Below, one piece after another: positions 11,774 through 22,264 of a DNA stretch of 64,000 nucleotides (the stretch's first letter is position 1; every line of letters begins with the position of its first letter). Made by a program: the position numbers and the translations under genes. Source of the DNA: Calycina herbarum (taxonomy: Eukaryota > Ascomycota > Leotiomycetes > Helotiales > Pezizellaceae); contig LLEY01000022.1 in the NCBI GenBank assembly GCA_001414485.1, positions 186,001-250,000 of the forward strand. The letters run 5' to 3'. A model generated the notes under the pieces. That model ran no database searches, was not told where the DNA came from, and saw only the letters and a list, made by a program, of their open reading frames with translations.

Positions 11774-12361
11774 ATGCCGTCCGTTCCTACTCCCTCCAAA
11801 GCCGGAATCATCGAAACCACATCTGGCGAACGACACATTCCTTCCTCGGTACGGCCCGATGGCACGAAACGCAAAGAAATCAAAATAAGACCCGGTTATA
11901 AACCACCAGAGGACGTCGAGGTCTACAAGAATCGCACAGCAGATTCATGGAAGAACCGCGGAAGTGGTGGAATACCAGGCGCAGATGGATTGCAAGACGA
12001 GAAGGAGGAAGGAGGTTCGGCTGCTAGTAACAAAAACGCTAAAAGGAGAGAAGCTAGGAAGAAGGCAAAGGCGACCGAGGAGAGTGGTGCTGGCAAGACA
12101 AAGGACGGTCCTAGTGGAGCTGGAAAAGCGACTGAGGAGGTCATTGACCCCGAGGCAGAACGGGAAAAGAAAGCGAGAAATCTCAAGAAGAAGCTCAAGC
12201 AAGCGAAGGAACTGAAAGAGAAAAAAGAGGGTGGTGGTGCATTGTTGCCGGAACAATTCGCCAAGGTTATCAAGATCAATGAGCTTATTCGCGAACTCGA
12301 TGCCTTGGGCTTCGATGCGGAGGGAGAACCCAAGTCGAAGGGCGAAGAGACGAAAGCCTGA
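11774..12361 (+). CDS. pym1: PYM, partner of Y14 and Mago (exon junction complex disassembly)
   Basis: Cytoplasmic ribosome-associated factor that binds the Mago-Y14 heterodimer and helps strip exon junction complexes from mRNA. Uninterrupted frame of 195 aa starting MPSVPTPSKAG. The N-terminal Mago-binding motif is clear at about residues 14-45 (ERHIPSSVRPDGTKRKEIKI, then RPGYKPPEDVEVYKNR). The middle and C-terminus form a charged helical region (about 85-170, rich in Lys/Glu/Ala), as in other PYM proteins, followed by LIRELDALGF. The ATG at 11,774 lies just before the conserved domain; the frame upstream is open but shows no family similarity. Divergent from QCR9. Confidence 0.92.
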   Translation: MPSVPTPSKAGIIETTSGERHIPSSVRPDGTKRKEIKIRPGYKPPEDVEVYKNRTADSWKNRGSGGIPGADGLQDEKEEGGSAASNKNAKRREARKKAKATEESGAGKTKDGPSGAGKATEEVIDPEAEREKKARNLKKKLKQAKELKEKKEGGGALLPEQFAKVIKINELIRELDALGFDAEGEPKSKGEETKA

Positions 12362-12916
12362 TTTCACAGGCGATACCGGTAATCTTGCAGGAATCAATTG
12401 ATACGACTTCACGAAGGGGCGTTTTGGGTAGCATATTGGAGTTGGTTTTTTTGGACATCATCGACCCGCTCGGCGTCACTGGAGTACCAACATCGGCTAC
12501 ATAGACGAAAGAAAGTGGTTGGGTGTTCGTTGTTTTTGAAACAAGTGCTACTTTGTGCTAGGAAATCAGCATTTCTTGAATATAGAATATGAATTTGTCA
12601 TAGGCCAACAATGAATATACTGCGCGACTTGCGATGGGCCAACACACATCCCGAAACACAAAAGCTACGTATATCTCGGTTGTAACTAAGAAATGCAATT
12701 CCAGTAAATGGATGGACTTTTGTTTGCGCAAAGTTGACTCATTCACCATACCTCAAGCCAAAATATATTTATCCTCACCTCTCCCACTCTTGATCTTCAC
12801 TCCCCACAACAACCCAGGAACCACCCAGACCAGTTGCAGCCAATCAACACTTTCCTCTGTTGCATACTCCTTTACATCTACAAAACTTACTTCCTCTTTT
12901 CCCAAAAGAACAAACC
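12362..12916. other. intergenic
   Basis: 555 bp between PYM and the nucleoside hydrolase gene, both on the plus strand. It contains an AT-rich stretch near 12,755-12,775 (AAAATATATTTATCC) about 150 bp upstream of the next ATG, a possible TATA region. No gene is seen. Confidence 0.4.
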
Positions 12917-14296
12917 ATGGCGACATTAAACCCAATCCCAGTTTGGCTTGATTGCGATCCCGGTATGTTCCTTCTTCTGAGATTACTCGTGACAATTGTT
13001 AACTCGGTTTATACAGGCCACGATGTAAGCTCGCCATTGATATCTTATATCTCAAGTCAACTTTCATGATCACTTATCAATTCCTCTTCCAATACAAAAT
13101 TTCCTCTCGACTCTCCAAATATTTATGACGATTCTATTCCATTTGTTGTCTTGTCCACATGTTGATATTTTTGCCAGGATGCATTCGCTATCCTCCTCTG
13201 CGCTCACCATCCTTCAATAAACCTTCTTGGAATCTCAACCGTCCATGGCAACTCTTCCCTCGCTCACACAACCCACAACGCTCTCTCCCTCGTCACCGCA
13301 ATCGGCCGTCCAGAAATCCCCATCTACCCAGGAGCAGCATCCTCGCTTACCCGCCCCGCTGTCCACGCCCCCGACATCCACGGAAAATCAGGGCTAGATG
13401 GAACCTCTCTCCTCCCAGTCCCAACCGCCTCTCCCATGAACGAAGATGCAGTTGAAGCCATAGCCAAAGCTCTCCTCGCCACACCCCCTCAATCAGCTTG
13501 GTTAATCGCCACAGGAGCTTGCACCAATGTGGCAAGACTCTTCTCAACCCTCCCAAACGTCGCACCTCACCTCAAAGGCCTGAGTATCATGGGCGGAGCA
13601 ATTGGCAACAACTTCACCTCCGCCCCCATGGGTCGCGTTTCAGGCGCTTCAAAAGATAGGATTGGAAATTGGTCTGAGTGGGCTGAATTCAATATCTTGA
13701 TTGATCCTGAAGCTGCGGATCAAATATTCACTAACCCGGCAATAAACAAGAAAACTATCTTGATTCCTTTGGATGTTACGCATCTTGTTCTTGCTACCAA
13801 TGAAGTTCTGGATTTGCTTTCTTGGGGGAAGGAGGGGAAGAAGGGAGAGGAGAAGGCGAAGACTACATTGAGAACTATGCTTGTGGAACTTCTTGGCTTT
13901 TTCAAGGAGAGGTATGCAACTGTTTTTGGACTTGTTGCTGGACCGCCGCTTCATGACCCTTTGGCTGTCGCTGCTGTTTTCGACGGCATTCCTGGTTTGG
14001 AGATTCCGTTCCGGGATTTCGTCGATAAGGGAACTGGTATTCAGGATGGTCTTGGAAGTGGTGTTGGAGGAAAACATAGACGACGTGAGAGATACTCCGT
14101 TCATGTTGTCACGGAGGGAAGTCACGATGATGCTCAGAAGGGAGCAGAAACCGGACGAACGATTGTGAAACTGCTTGATGAGGGACAAGAAGGGGTCAAT
14201 ATTCCTAGGGGTCTTGATGTTGGCAGGTTTTGGAGTGTGCTTGAGGATTGTTTGGAGAGGGCTGATGAGACTGTTGCTGCGAAGGGTGTCGCTTAA
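12917..14296 (+). CDS. inosine-uridine-preferring nucleoside hydrolase family protein
   Basis: Predicted cytosolic N-ribohydrolase that splits nucleosides into base and ribose (purine/pyrimidine salvage; also nicotinamide riboside in some fungal relatives). Exons: 12917-12962, an 8-nt micro-exon 13017-13024, and 13178-14296; 390 aa. The splices restore the family Ca-binding signature DCDPGHDDAFAILL at residues 12-25, split over all three exons. Other family blocks: LLGISTVHGN, SLTRPAVHAPDIHG, ATGACTNVA, LKGLSIMGGA, EFNILIDPEAA and a C-terminal PPLHDPLAVAAVFDG with the conserved His-Asp. Introns are 12963-13016 (GTATGT...CAG) and 13025-13177 (GTAAGC...CAG). The start codon context is ACCATGG. 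Exact substrate cannot be told from sequence. Confidence 0.93.
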
Positions 14297-15292
14297 ATCT
14301 CTGTTATTGGGGGTAGTCCAGCGTAGAAATTGCTACATAATCTATCTGAGCGGACTTTCCCGCTTCGTTTCGTGGCTATGTGTGTCTGTTTGTATCATTG
14401 GCTTGGTTTTCATGGAAACGAGGGAGAGGCTAAGTATGATGTTGCCATAGGTCACTGTAAGAGACTTGGGCATTGCTCTGTGCATACCCACCATTCTCTC
14501 GCTCTAGGACAATTACAGATATTGTTTAAAAAAGGTTCGGATACTCAGAAAGATTAGTTTTCTGATTCTTCTGGCCCTTCTCAAACAAAGTATGTCTCGT
14601 TGTCCTAGACTTTCTCGTACATATTGCCTTCGTATAGGTGTTCACAGAGCAATGCCCATTTCTCTCAACGGGGTATTAGGTAATTATGTTTCGTCCTTTG
14701 GCTGTTCCCCGCATTGCCAAAATGCGTCCGTATCTTTATCTTCAAACTGATCCACACATTTACTACCATACATTAATTACCTCTCTAGGGCTTGGTCCAG
14801 TCTACATCTGTTTCCCAAATTAAATTATCTTTCGCGCCCCTCTCTCCACGTCGCCACCGATGCTCGCCTATCTAAGGTTAATAACCTTTAATAAGGCACT
14901 TTGATGCATCGGCGTTCTTAGAATATTAACGTCAACAATAATTTAAAATCTTATCAATTAATTGACCAATTAAAAGCCACCTCTTCGGGTTCTAGATTCG
15001 AATAGTTGAGATAGATATTGGAGGTGGGGTTCCCCCTCATGGGCAGGGATGCCCCACACCATTCTTTCTAAATACCCCTTAATAGCCGAATACCTTTTCT
15101 GTTCTGGAAGCACGAGTTGGGAAGATCTTCATTTATACGAGACGCTTGTGTGGTACAAACTTTTTTGCCTCCCGTCGGTAGTCGATTTTGTACATTGATC
15201 AGATAGAGAAGTTTTGATTGGGATATGTATGCAATTTTATTGCACTTCACGGCAGTTCAGGGTTTCCCAACAAAATCCCGACCTCCAGACCT
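14297..15292. other. intergenic with small AT-rich relic and GC-rich palindrome
   Basis: No gene is supported. About 14,870-14,990 is AT-rich with many TTAA and TA steps, a possible old repeat scar. At about 15,022-15,060 there is an imperfect hairpin in which GGTGGGG is complementary to CCCCACACC around a GC-rich loop. The rest is unremarkable. Confidence 0.4.
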
Positions 15293-15299
15293 TATATAA
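15293..15299 (+). promoter_or_regulatory. candidate TATA box of the DUF8021 gene
   Basis: TATATAA lies 109 bp upstream of the ATG at 15,408, a plausible distance for a fungal TATA element with a short 5' leader. Inferred from position only. Confidence 0.4.
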
Positions 15300-15407
15300 C
15301 TCGACTCGAAATCGATATCGATGCTCAGAAAGAATCTCGAATTCAAAAACCCCTCAAACGAGCTTGATATGAGTTTCGGGAAAGCATAGGCTTGCCAAAA
15401 TCCAACA

Positions 15408-16298
15408 ATGCATTCCGCAATCCTCCTCCTTGGGCTCGTCACCTCAGCCTACGCAGCTTGCAGCAGAACATTCCTAGAATCTGCAACCCAGAAATACATC
15501 ACCGCCCAAACCTCAGGACAATATAGCGTCCTCTCTCCCCTTTCTTCAAGTACTGTCTACACCGAAAACGAAGTCCCCACAAACCCGCAAACAGGGATCC
15601 TCTCCACGCCCCTCACAATCGACCACAGCCGTTCAATCCACGACCCAACCCTCTGCGGTTCCTTCACCGAACTCATCGTCGCGAAATCTCCTCACCCCTA
15701 TGTCATAGGAACCCGAATGTTGTTTAATAGCAACGGGACGGCGAGTTTGATAGAGAGTATCGTTACCGATGAGGGAGACTGGGCTTTCAATGCGACGGGG
15801 TATCTCTACTGGAATTCTTTTGAGAACTGGGATCCGATTCCTGTGGCGAAGAGAGATTCGAGGGAGGTCATTCAAGCAGCAGGAGATGCCTACTTCAACC
15901 GTTTTCAAAATGCATCCGTCACTGTTCCCTGGGGCGAGAGATGCGCTCGTCTCGAGGGAGGAGCTTACACTTCTCGTACCGGAAATCTCACTACAAACAC
16001 CTGCAATCTTGGATTACCAAGTACGATCAAGGTCACGAATCGAAGATACATCATTGACGAGGAAATGGGAGTTGTAGATATGTATCTTGGTTTTCCGGGG
16101 TTGGATAGAAGTCATGTTGATATTCCGATGCCTGATAGTCATTTATTCAGGGTTGAAGCTGGCAAGATTAAGTATATCCATACTGTTAGTTCGTGTATTG
16201 AGAATGGGTGTGGGATGAATGGTACTGGGCCACCGGGACGAAGAAGTGTTAGGAGGAGTTTGAGAGAGAATAGGAGTTTTCCTTTGATTCGTTTGTGA
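15408..16298 (+). CDS. secreted fungal DUF8021-domain protein
   Basis: Single exon, 296 aa. A classical signal peptide (MHSAILLLGLVTSAYA, probable cut before ACSRTF) is followed by the fungal DUF8021 fold. Recognisable family blocks are FTELIV near residue 86, HPYVIGTRM, IVTDEGDW, NATGYLYW, WDPIPVAKRDSREVIQAAGD, VPWGERCARLEGGAYT, IKVTNRRYIIDEEMGVVD and PDSHLFRVE...IKYIHTVSSC. Five N-glycosylation sequons fit secretion. The C-terminal tail (RRSVRRSLRENRSF) is basic. Members occur as secreted or secondary-metabolism-linked proteins of unknown biochemical role. Neighbours do not suggest a cluster. Function is not assigned. Confidence 0.85.
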   Translation: MHSAILLLGLVTSAYAACSRTFLESATQKYITAQTSGQYSVLSPLSSSTVYTENEVPTNPQTGILSTPLTIDHSRSIHDPTLCGSFTELIVAKSPHPYVIGTRMLFNSNGTASLIESIVTDEGDWAFNATGYLYWNSFENWDPIPVAKRDSREVIQAAGDAYFNRFQNASVTVPWGERCARLEGGAYTSRTGNLTTNTCNLGLPSTIKVTNRRYIIDEEMGVVDMYLGFPGLDRSHVDIPMPDSHLFRVEAGKIKYIHTVSSCIENGCGMNGTGPPGRRSVRRSLRENRSFPLIRL

Positions 16299-17682
16299 GG
16301 GGTGATGCAATGATTGTTGAGGTTGCTACTCGGTCAGGTTCATTTTGATTGTTGAGTAATGGGTAAATTGGTGGTGCTGGAGGGAAATGCAATGTACATA
16401 TGTGCTAGTGTTCCTTGGTGTTATTATGTTGTGAAATATACGCTATGCAACGGAGTGTTAATATACCAATGGCATTGCAAACAGTCAGAGGATAGAGCAT
16501 AATATCAAGAGAAAAGGAGAACACAGTAGCGACCCGACAGCATAGATCATCGAACAATGAATCAGTATGCAGCGCTATTTTTTGGTGCAATTTGTAAGTA
16601 ACCAATGAATACCAAAAATTCCAATTTGTGGTGTTATTCGTAGGTTACCTAGGAATAGCTAGGGTTTGGGTTTCATAGTGCTGTTTGTAGGTAACCTATC
16701 TCCCGGTGGACATTGCAAATGGCAGTAAATAGGCGACCCCATGAACACTAGGAATAGAGATTTCTTTACAAAGAACTGTCGTAAAAATAAGAGAAAAATA
16801 TTACTCGATGTGCAATTCACTAATTTACTATATTACAGCTTCAGGGACAATTTTGTTCTGCTTGCATTGAGCTATTCACGTTGGGACACGGTGTGGAGGA
16901 CGCCTAATTACCACCGGGAGCCTATTTCATGCTAAGGGCTGTCTCGTGACGGCGCAACTACCCAGTACAAATCAAATAATTCCGCTTTCTGTTGTGGTAG
17001 CTCAGCTACTAATACTCTATGGTGTTTTGAAACTTCTACAACTTTCATCGCGATTTACTTCCCAAGACAGCAGTAGGATATAATGCTACTCACAAGTAAC
17101 ATACTATAGCTGTCAATTCAGTCATGCAAAAAGCCTGGAATAATTGATTTATGTTATTTTTCTTCTAAACACAACGTCATAGACTCTGGGCTTGTGTTGC
17201 CCCGTAAGTTGCCCTGAAGCGAGCGCTGTATTGCGGAAAACTTGCCTGTAATTTAGGGCGTGGGCGTACGTGGGTGCAATCCTCAGCGGGAGGGAAAAAC
17301 TGTCGTATTTGAAAAAGGGTCCTAAATTGGGAACAAAACTACAACACAATAATGAAAATTGATATAATTCTATTCTATTATTAATTAGCTATTAAGGATT
17401 TATTCTATATTTTTAATATAATTTTCTGGTAACTTATAATTGTACTATTAGTCTTTTAGTAGAGTGCGGCAGAGGAATAAATTGCGACGTTTTTTTCGTC
17501 CTCTAGCATATTTTGTATATTATTCATAACCCACCTACTATTCAATACCGCGAAATAAAAGCAAGCAAATACAAACCAACACCCTCTCCACCCCAAAAGG
17601 CTCCCACATGCATAATTTCAAAAGGACACTTAAACAAAAACGCCAGGTATGAAAACCCCAAACCCGACCATTTCACAAGAAT
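16299..17682. other. intergenic, with GGTTACC repeat and AT-rich scar
   Basis: 1.4 kb without a supported gene between convergent DUF8021 and BUB1 genes. It includes the repeat at 16,600-16,725 and an AT-rich TA-step patch at about 17,345-17,470 that resembles a mutated repeat relic. Confidence 0.5.
16600..16725. repeat. second locus of the GGTTACC dispersed repeat
   Basis: Read on the minus strand, this carries GGTTACCTACAAACAGCACTA, then CTATTCCTAGGTAACCTACGAATAACACC-like sequence, then a third GGTTAC-type core. These match the cores at 2,970-3,215 in order and spacing, in the opposite orientation. It lies just 3' of the DUF8021 gene. Confidence 0.55.
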
Positions 17683-20600
17683 TCACTTCCTCTTAGCCCC
17701 AATAGTCATCTCCAGCCTCCTAATCGAACTCTGCAGCCCAACACCCTTATCACAATTACCCTCCAACCAAACCTCCATCTGTTCCCTACACTCCTTCATG
17801 CCTCTAAGAACAGGAAGTCTCGAGCCCTCCTCCTTGCCCTCAACGTGCATTGTAGGGTTAAGAAGCAAATCGAAGACGCCATTCCAAATCTCAACCTGCC
17901 AATACCTCTTCAGACTCTCTTTGATCTTCCAACTCTTCTTGTTCCCAGCCGTAGCACTAGATCTGAAGCCCCCAAATCCAGCTTCATTGCTCGAAGCCGA
18001 AGTGGTAGATGATTTGTCGGCAACAGTATCAATATACTTCCCAAAAAGCATACTATGAATGATCCCCGCCAGACCATGATAATCAATTTGATAAGTCCAA
18101 GGTCTCAACTCCCTCATCTCCGCACAATCCTGGGGTCCTGTCTTCCAATCTGCGATAAACTGTACGGTGGGGAGGAAAGCTTTCATATCGATTCCGCGTC
18201 CGAAATCGATGAGTGCGATGCCTTTCTTTGACCAGCCGCCTGTGCCATCACGGCGGTATTTGGAGGTCCATACTTCGCTATCTTGTAAAGTATCGAAGCG
18301 GACGAGACAATTGTCGGCCTTTAGATCACCGTGAAGGATTCCTTTCGAGTGAAGTGCCTCAATGGTGCGGAAGAGTTCGATGGTGAAAAACATAACGAGA
18401 TTCTCATCCATTACTCCCGGTCCTGAAGCTGTCGATTCAATGCGCGCGAGGTTGATGAGATCAAGAAGTGTGCCTTGGTCGCGGAATTCTTCGATGAGGT
18501 AGCATTCATCAGCGTAAAGATGCATTTCATAAACATTGATGACACTTTCTGCTGCCCGGGAAACACCGAGTCGTCGTTTGGCTTGTCTCATTATGTAGAA
18601 TTCCCATGCTGATGGCGGGTCTTCCATTTTGAGAGCTTCGAGGTCTTTTCGAGCATACGCATCGAATGCACCTTTGCCCATGACTGCTGAGAAGGAATCG
18701 GGGTCCTCTTCGTCGGAAGCTACGTTTTCGAGGAGGTATACTGGGGCGAATGCTCCGGCTCCGAGTTCTCGCTTGACCATGTATTCTCTTGCGGTGCCGG
18801 GGAAACGAAGTGTTGGTGGCATGGAAATATTAGTGGATGTCTTATCATTGGCATTTTTGGCCATCTTTGCCATTGCTTTTGCAAATTTCTTGATCTCAGC
18901 ACTTCGATTCCCTGCTTCGTCCTTATGCTCGAAGAATCCATCATAGGTTGATAATGGAGGCTGGAGTTTTTCAAATATCAGGTTCCGGGTGTAGTCGTCC
19001 ACCGGATTGCATTGCGCATCCTTTATTATCGGACCTTTCTGTACAATTTCTTTGGCCAGCGGCGCGCTACTCGGCTGTACCTTCGCAGCCAACTTGTTAT
19101 TCTTGAGATTTTTACCAAGCTGTGGTTGAGCTATTCTATCAACAGGAAGAGCCTCATTGATAATTTCCCTGAACGGACTACTTCCCAACTCAACAGGTGG
19201 CAGTCTAGAGGAACCCTTTTCTTTGCTTGGGGTTTTGGTGTTGAAGTATTCCTTCTGTCCTCTAGCGGTTGGCAGCCCCAGAGATGATTCGGTTTTCTCA
19301 GCTATCGGCGTCATGAAAGGCAATCGATTCTGGGATATTTGAGATGGGTCTCTGTAAGGCCCTGTAGAGGGCTCGTAGTCCTCGGGTGGTATCGGAACAA
19401 ACATCGTCCTTGCGTTTGACGGTAGCTCTGGTGATATTGGAGTGGCTAGATCTTCCTCATCATTATGTCGTGGAAGCTCTACCTCAATAACATCAAATGT
19501 ATCGTCGGCTGCAGAAAATCGAGAGGCTTGAGTATCATCGTTCTCGTCATCGCCCAACTTGGGTATATGTTTCCTCGCTGTAAATTCAGACCACTCGCTT
19601 ACGCTCTTAACTTCTGAGGTCTCGTCGAAGTCGTCTCCCGCTTCGCTTGTGGTTGGAATTTGACTTGTTCTTGTACTTTCACCGCCACTGGTATAATCTC
19701 CATCTGTGGTATCGCCATCGTCATCGTCGCTCACCTCTTCTTCCTCCTGTTCCTCCTCAGCAGGTAAGGGTTGATTGAACAGGTCGTATATCTCATCTGT
19801 GGCTGCTCGTGTATGTAGTGTCATTGTTTGTTCTTTAGAGCCTTTTCGTTTTGTCATCTTCTTCCCCGAGGGTGACTCAAGTTTTGCTTTGACTTTTGAA
19901 AGTTAGTAAGAAACGAGGCAATGAGTACAATAACTCAAACTCACTAATTTGCGTTTCGTTGACTTCCTTGATCTTCATTCTTCTGCCTTTCCCTTCCCTG
20001 GGAATCTCTTTGGCGACACCATTTTCATCCACGATGACTGGATCTCGAGCAATAGCGAGTTTTTCTACTTTTTGAACAATAGGTTCCATCACATCATTTT
20101 GGTCGTCATATATCATCATCTTACTCTTACTCGAAGCTTTCGCGGGCTTCTCAGATGACCAGACCTTACCTAGCCATCCCCGGCTTTCAGCCCTCAATTC
20201 CTCAAGGCACAGCTCAGAGCCTACGAGATCAGGTGTAGGGTACATGGCTTCTAAATTCACAGCAATACGCTCTGTTCTTCCCTTCTGATTTATGGTCACT
20301 TGTTGTTGTGCAGGGTTGGTAACTTGGGAATATTCGTAACGTGGTAAAGACTGAATTACAAAAACGCCGAAACGACAATCATTAGTCCTGCGATAATCAA
20401 TATGTGCATGAAGAGGAGAGGAGAATGGAAATTAACTAACCTCATCCTTGAATACCGCCATTTTCGTGCTGCTCTTCTTCCCACCGGCCTTCAAAGTTTC
20501 CCCTACCATCGGTTTTGGTTCCATTACATTTTCCTTCCTGCGCTCCGCCAAAGATCCAATACTCTCCCAACCACGAGTATCTGTGCCTGCCACTGCTGGC

Positions 20601-21421
20601 GCCACATCATCTGCATCAGAGAAGATTGCGAGTTTTTGTCGTCCACTCTTCGTTGTACCTGATCCTCCTACTCCATTACTGGCTCGTGGTGCCTGTGGAT
20701 CTCGGGGTGCTGCTGCTGCGAAAGGGTCGACCTTGACACCTAGCGCAGGTCGAACGGTCGGAAGAGCCGGTGAGGATGGTTCATTTGCGTCCTCCGGTCG
20801 TGAAGCAAATCGTTGTTGGAACTCATTAAACTTTCGTAGGAGTCTGGGAACGGGTCGCGCTTCTCGGTCGATTCCCAATTTGTAGACCTCCTCTGCCTGT
20901 GTCCAGCGTCCAGCGCCCTCCAACCACGCTGCAAATTCCTCATAAAATAACGCCAATCCATCTCCAATGTTATGACGCGACAAAAAGGCGAATGTTTCGC
21001 GCGGGGTATCTGAAAAGAATCGAATATAGGAAATCCACAATTTGAGGTATCGTGGGTCATTTTTGTATTGTGCTGAATTAAGAAATGTTTTGGTTGCGCG
21101 CTCGAGAAGAGGGAGCAATTGTGATGTTGGTGTTGCTTGCGCCGAGGGATACGCGTCTAAGGTCCATCGAACGTAACGATCGTATATGTCTAGCGGGTCG
21201 TCCGACTCGGAGATATTCTCTAATTCAGCCTCGTATTCATTTCTCACAGCATCGTTGAGGTCTTTTGTGTCGGAGGGTGTTGGTGTTGCCAGTTTTTGTA
21301 GAGGGCCGGGGGAAAACAAGTTGGCAAGGGATCGCGCCGAGCGTCCGCTGGGGAGTGATTGTATGTTTTCTTTTTGATTTTCAATAATATCGAAATCAAT
21401 GAGATTTCCGGAATCAGCCAT
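17683..21421 (-). CDS. bub1: spindle assembly checkpoint kinase, MadBub type (BUB1/Mad3)
   Basis: Kinetochore Ser/Thr kinase of the spindle assembly checkpoint. Exons 21421-20441, 20350-19945 and 19892-17683, introns 20440-20351 and 19944-19893; 1,198 aa. Order: KEN box at residues 17-19; Mad3/Bub1 N-terminal TPR region at about 55-205 (DPLDIYDRYVRWTLDAYP, YLKLWISYIRF, WLEGAGRWTQAEEVY); a second KEN at 296-298; a GLEBS-like Bub3-binding segment in exon 2 (ELCLEELRAESRGWLGKVW); an acidic linker; and a C-terminal kinase domain at about 831-1175 with the Gly-rich loop ELGAGAFAPVYLLEN, catalytic HGDLKADNCLVRFD at about 983 and IDFGRG at about 1025. Having both KEN boxes and an apparently active kinase marks the unduplicated MadBub form typical of filamentous ascomycetes. 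The start MADSGNL is chosen because the upstream open frame is a His/Asp/Thr simple repeat. Confidence 0.95.
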
Positions 21422-22264
21422 TGTGCCTGTTGTGTCGTGGTTGTCGTGAGTGTTGTGAGTGTCGTGAAAGTCGTAAAAGTCGTAAATGGTGTTTTGAAAG
21501 TTTTGTTTACTTTCAGCCCTAGCAACAACAAGCTGAACTCGGGACGCCAAGACCTCCCACCGCCCTTCCCCGCTCCCACTTCCCCGCTCCCACTTCCCCC
21601 TTTCTCTCCCAACAACCACACCATCACCACACAATTAAATATACATGTACTCACTAATTCTGTTTCTCTCTGCTGATATATGTTGTCCTTTGTCAATCGC
21701 AACCGTCATGTTTTGGTTTCTAGCTCATGGACTCGATTGAGTTGTAGTACTCAGTAATTAATTGACTGGCCAATTCCTAGATCTCTCTGTTTCCCACACA
21801 TTTCCTTCCTAGTCACAGAACACCAAAGTCTTATCTACTTTCCAGGGGCATGTTGTACCAATTGCATCAAAGTCTCCGTATGTCTCATTGTCTCTGTTAA
21901 TTGGTAGTCTTCTCGATTCAATCCCTTGTACCTGGACTCACTTGCTGCAATATTGACCCCGCACTACTACATTGAATCCGCTTTTGGAGCTCCGCATTTG
22001 ATAGTCAACGAATCCGGTGCTTCTCTCAATAGATGGGCTTGAAGGATTTGTAAACTTCCTCGAATGAGAGATACTTCAGCTCATTTCAATACCTCTACCA
22101 AGCAATGGCGATATCATGTGATCGGTGCTTACTTGTGTGCGAAGGGCCGAAGCATTAAATCTACATATTTAAACAGTCATCCTAGTTTCATATCTACTCA
22201 TTTCAAAGATTGCTAAAACCTTTCTCAATATCCTCACTTCATACAATTCGTTTGATTTCCAAAC
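21422..22264. promoter_or_regulatory. intergenic region between divergent BUB1 and amidohydrolase
   Basis: 843 bp containing both promoters. The part next to BUB1 (21,428-21,490) is an imperfect GTCGTGA/GTGTTGTGA microsatellite in its 5' leader. 21,555-21,605 has two copies of CTTCCCCGCTCCCA. CATATTTAAAC at about 22,163 lies some 100 bp before the amidohydrolase ATG and may serve as its TATA region. Confidence 0.45.

Noticed and set aside
16980..17040. tRNA-like GTAGCTCAG sequence
   Set aside because: The GTAGCTCAGCTAC is a short palindrome with no T-loop or stem partners at tRNA distances.
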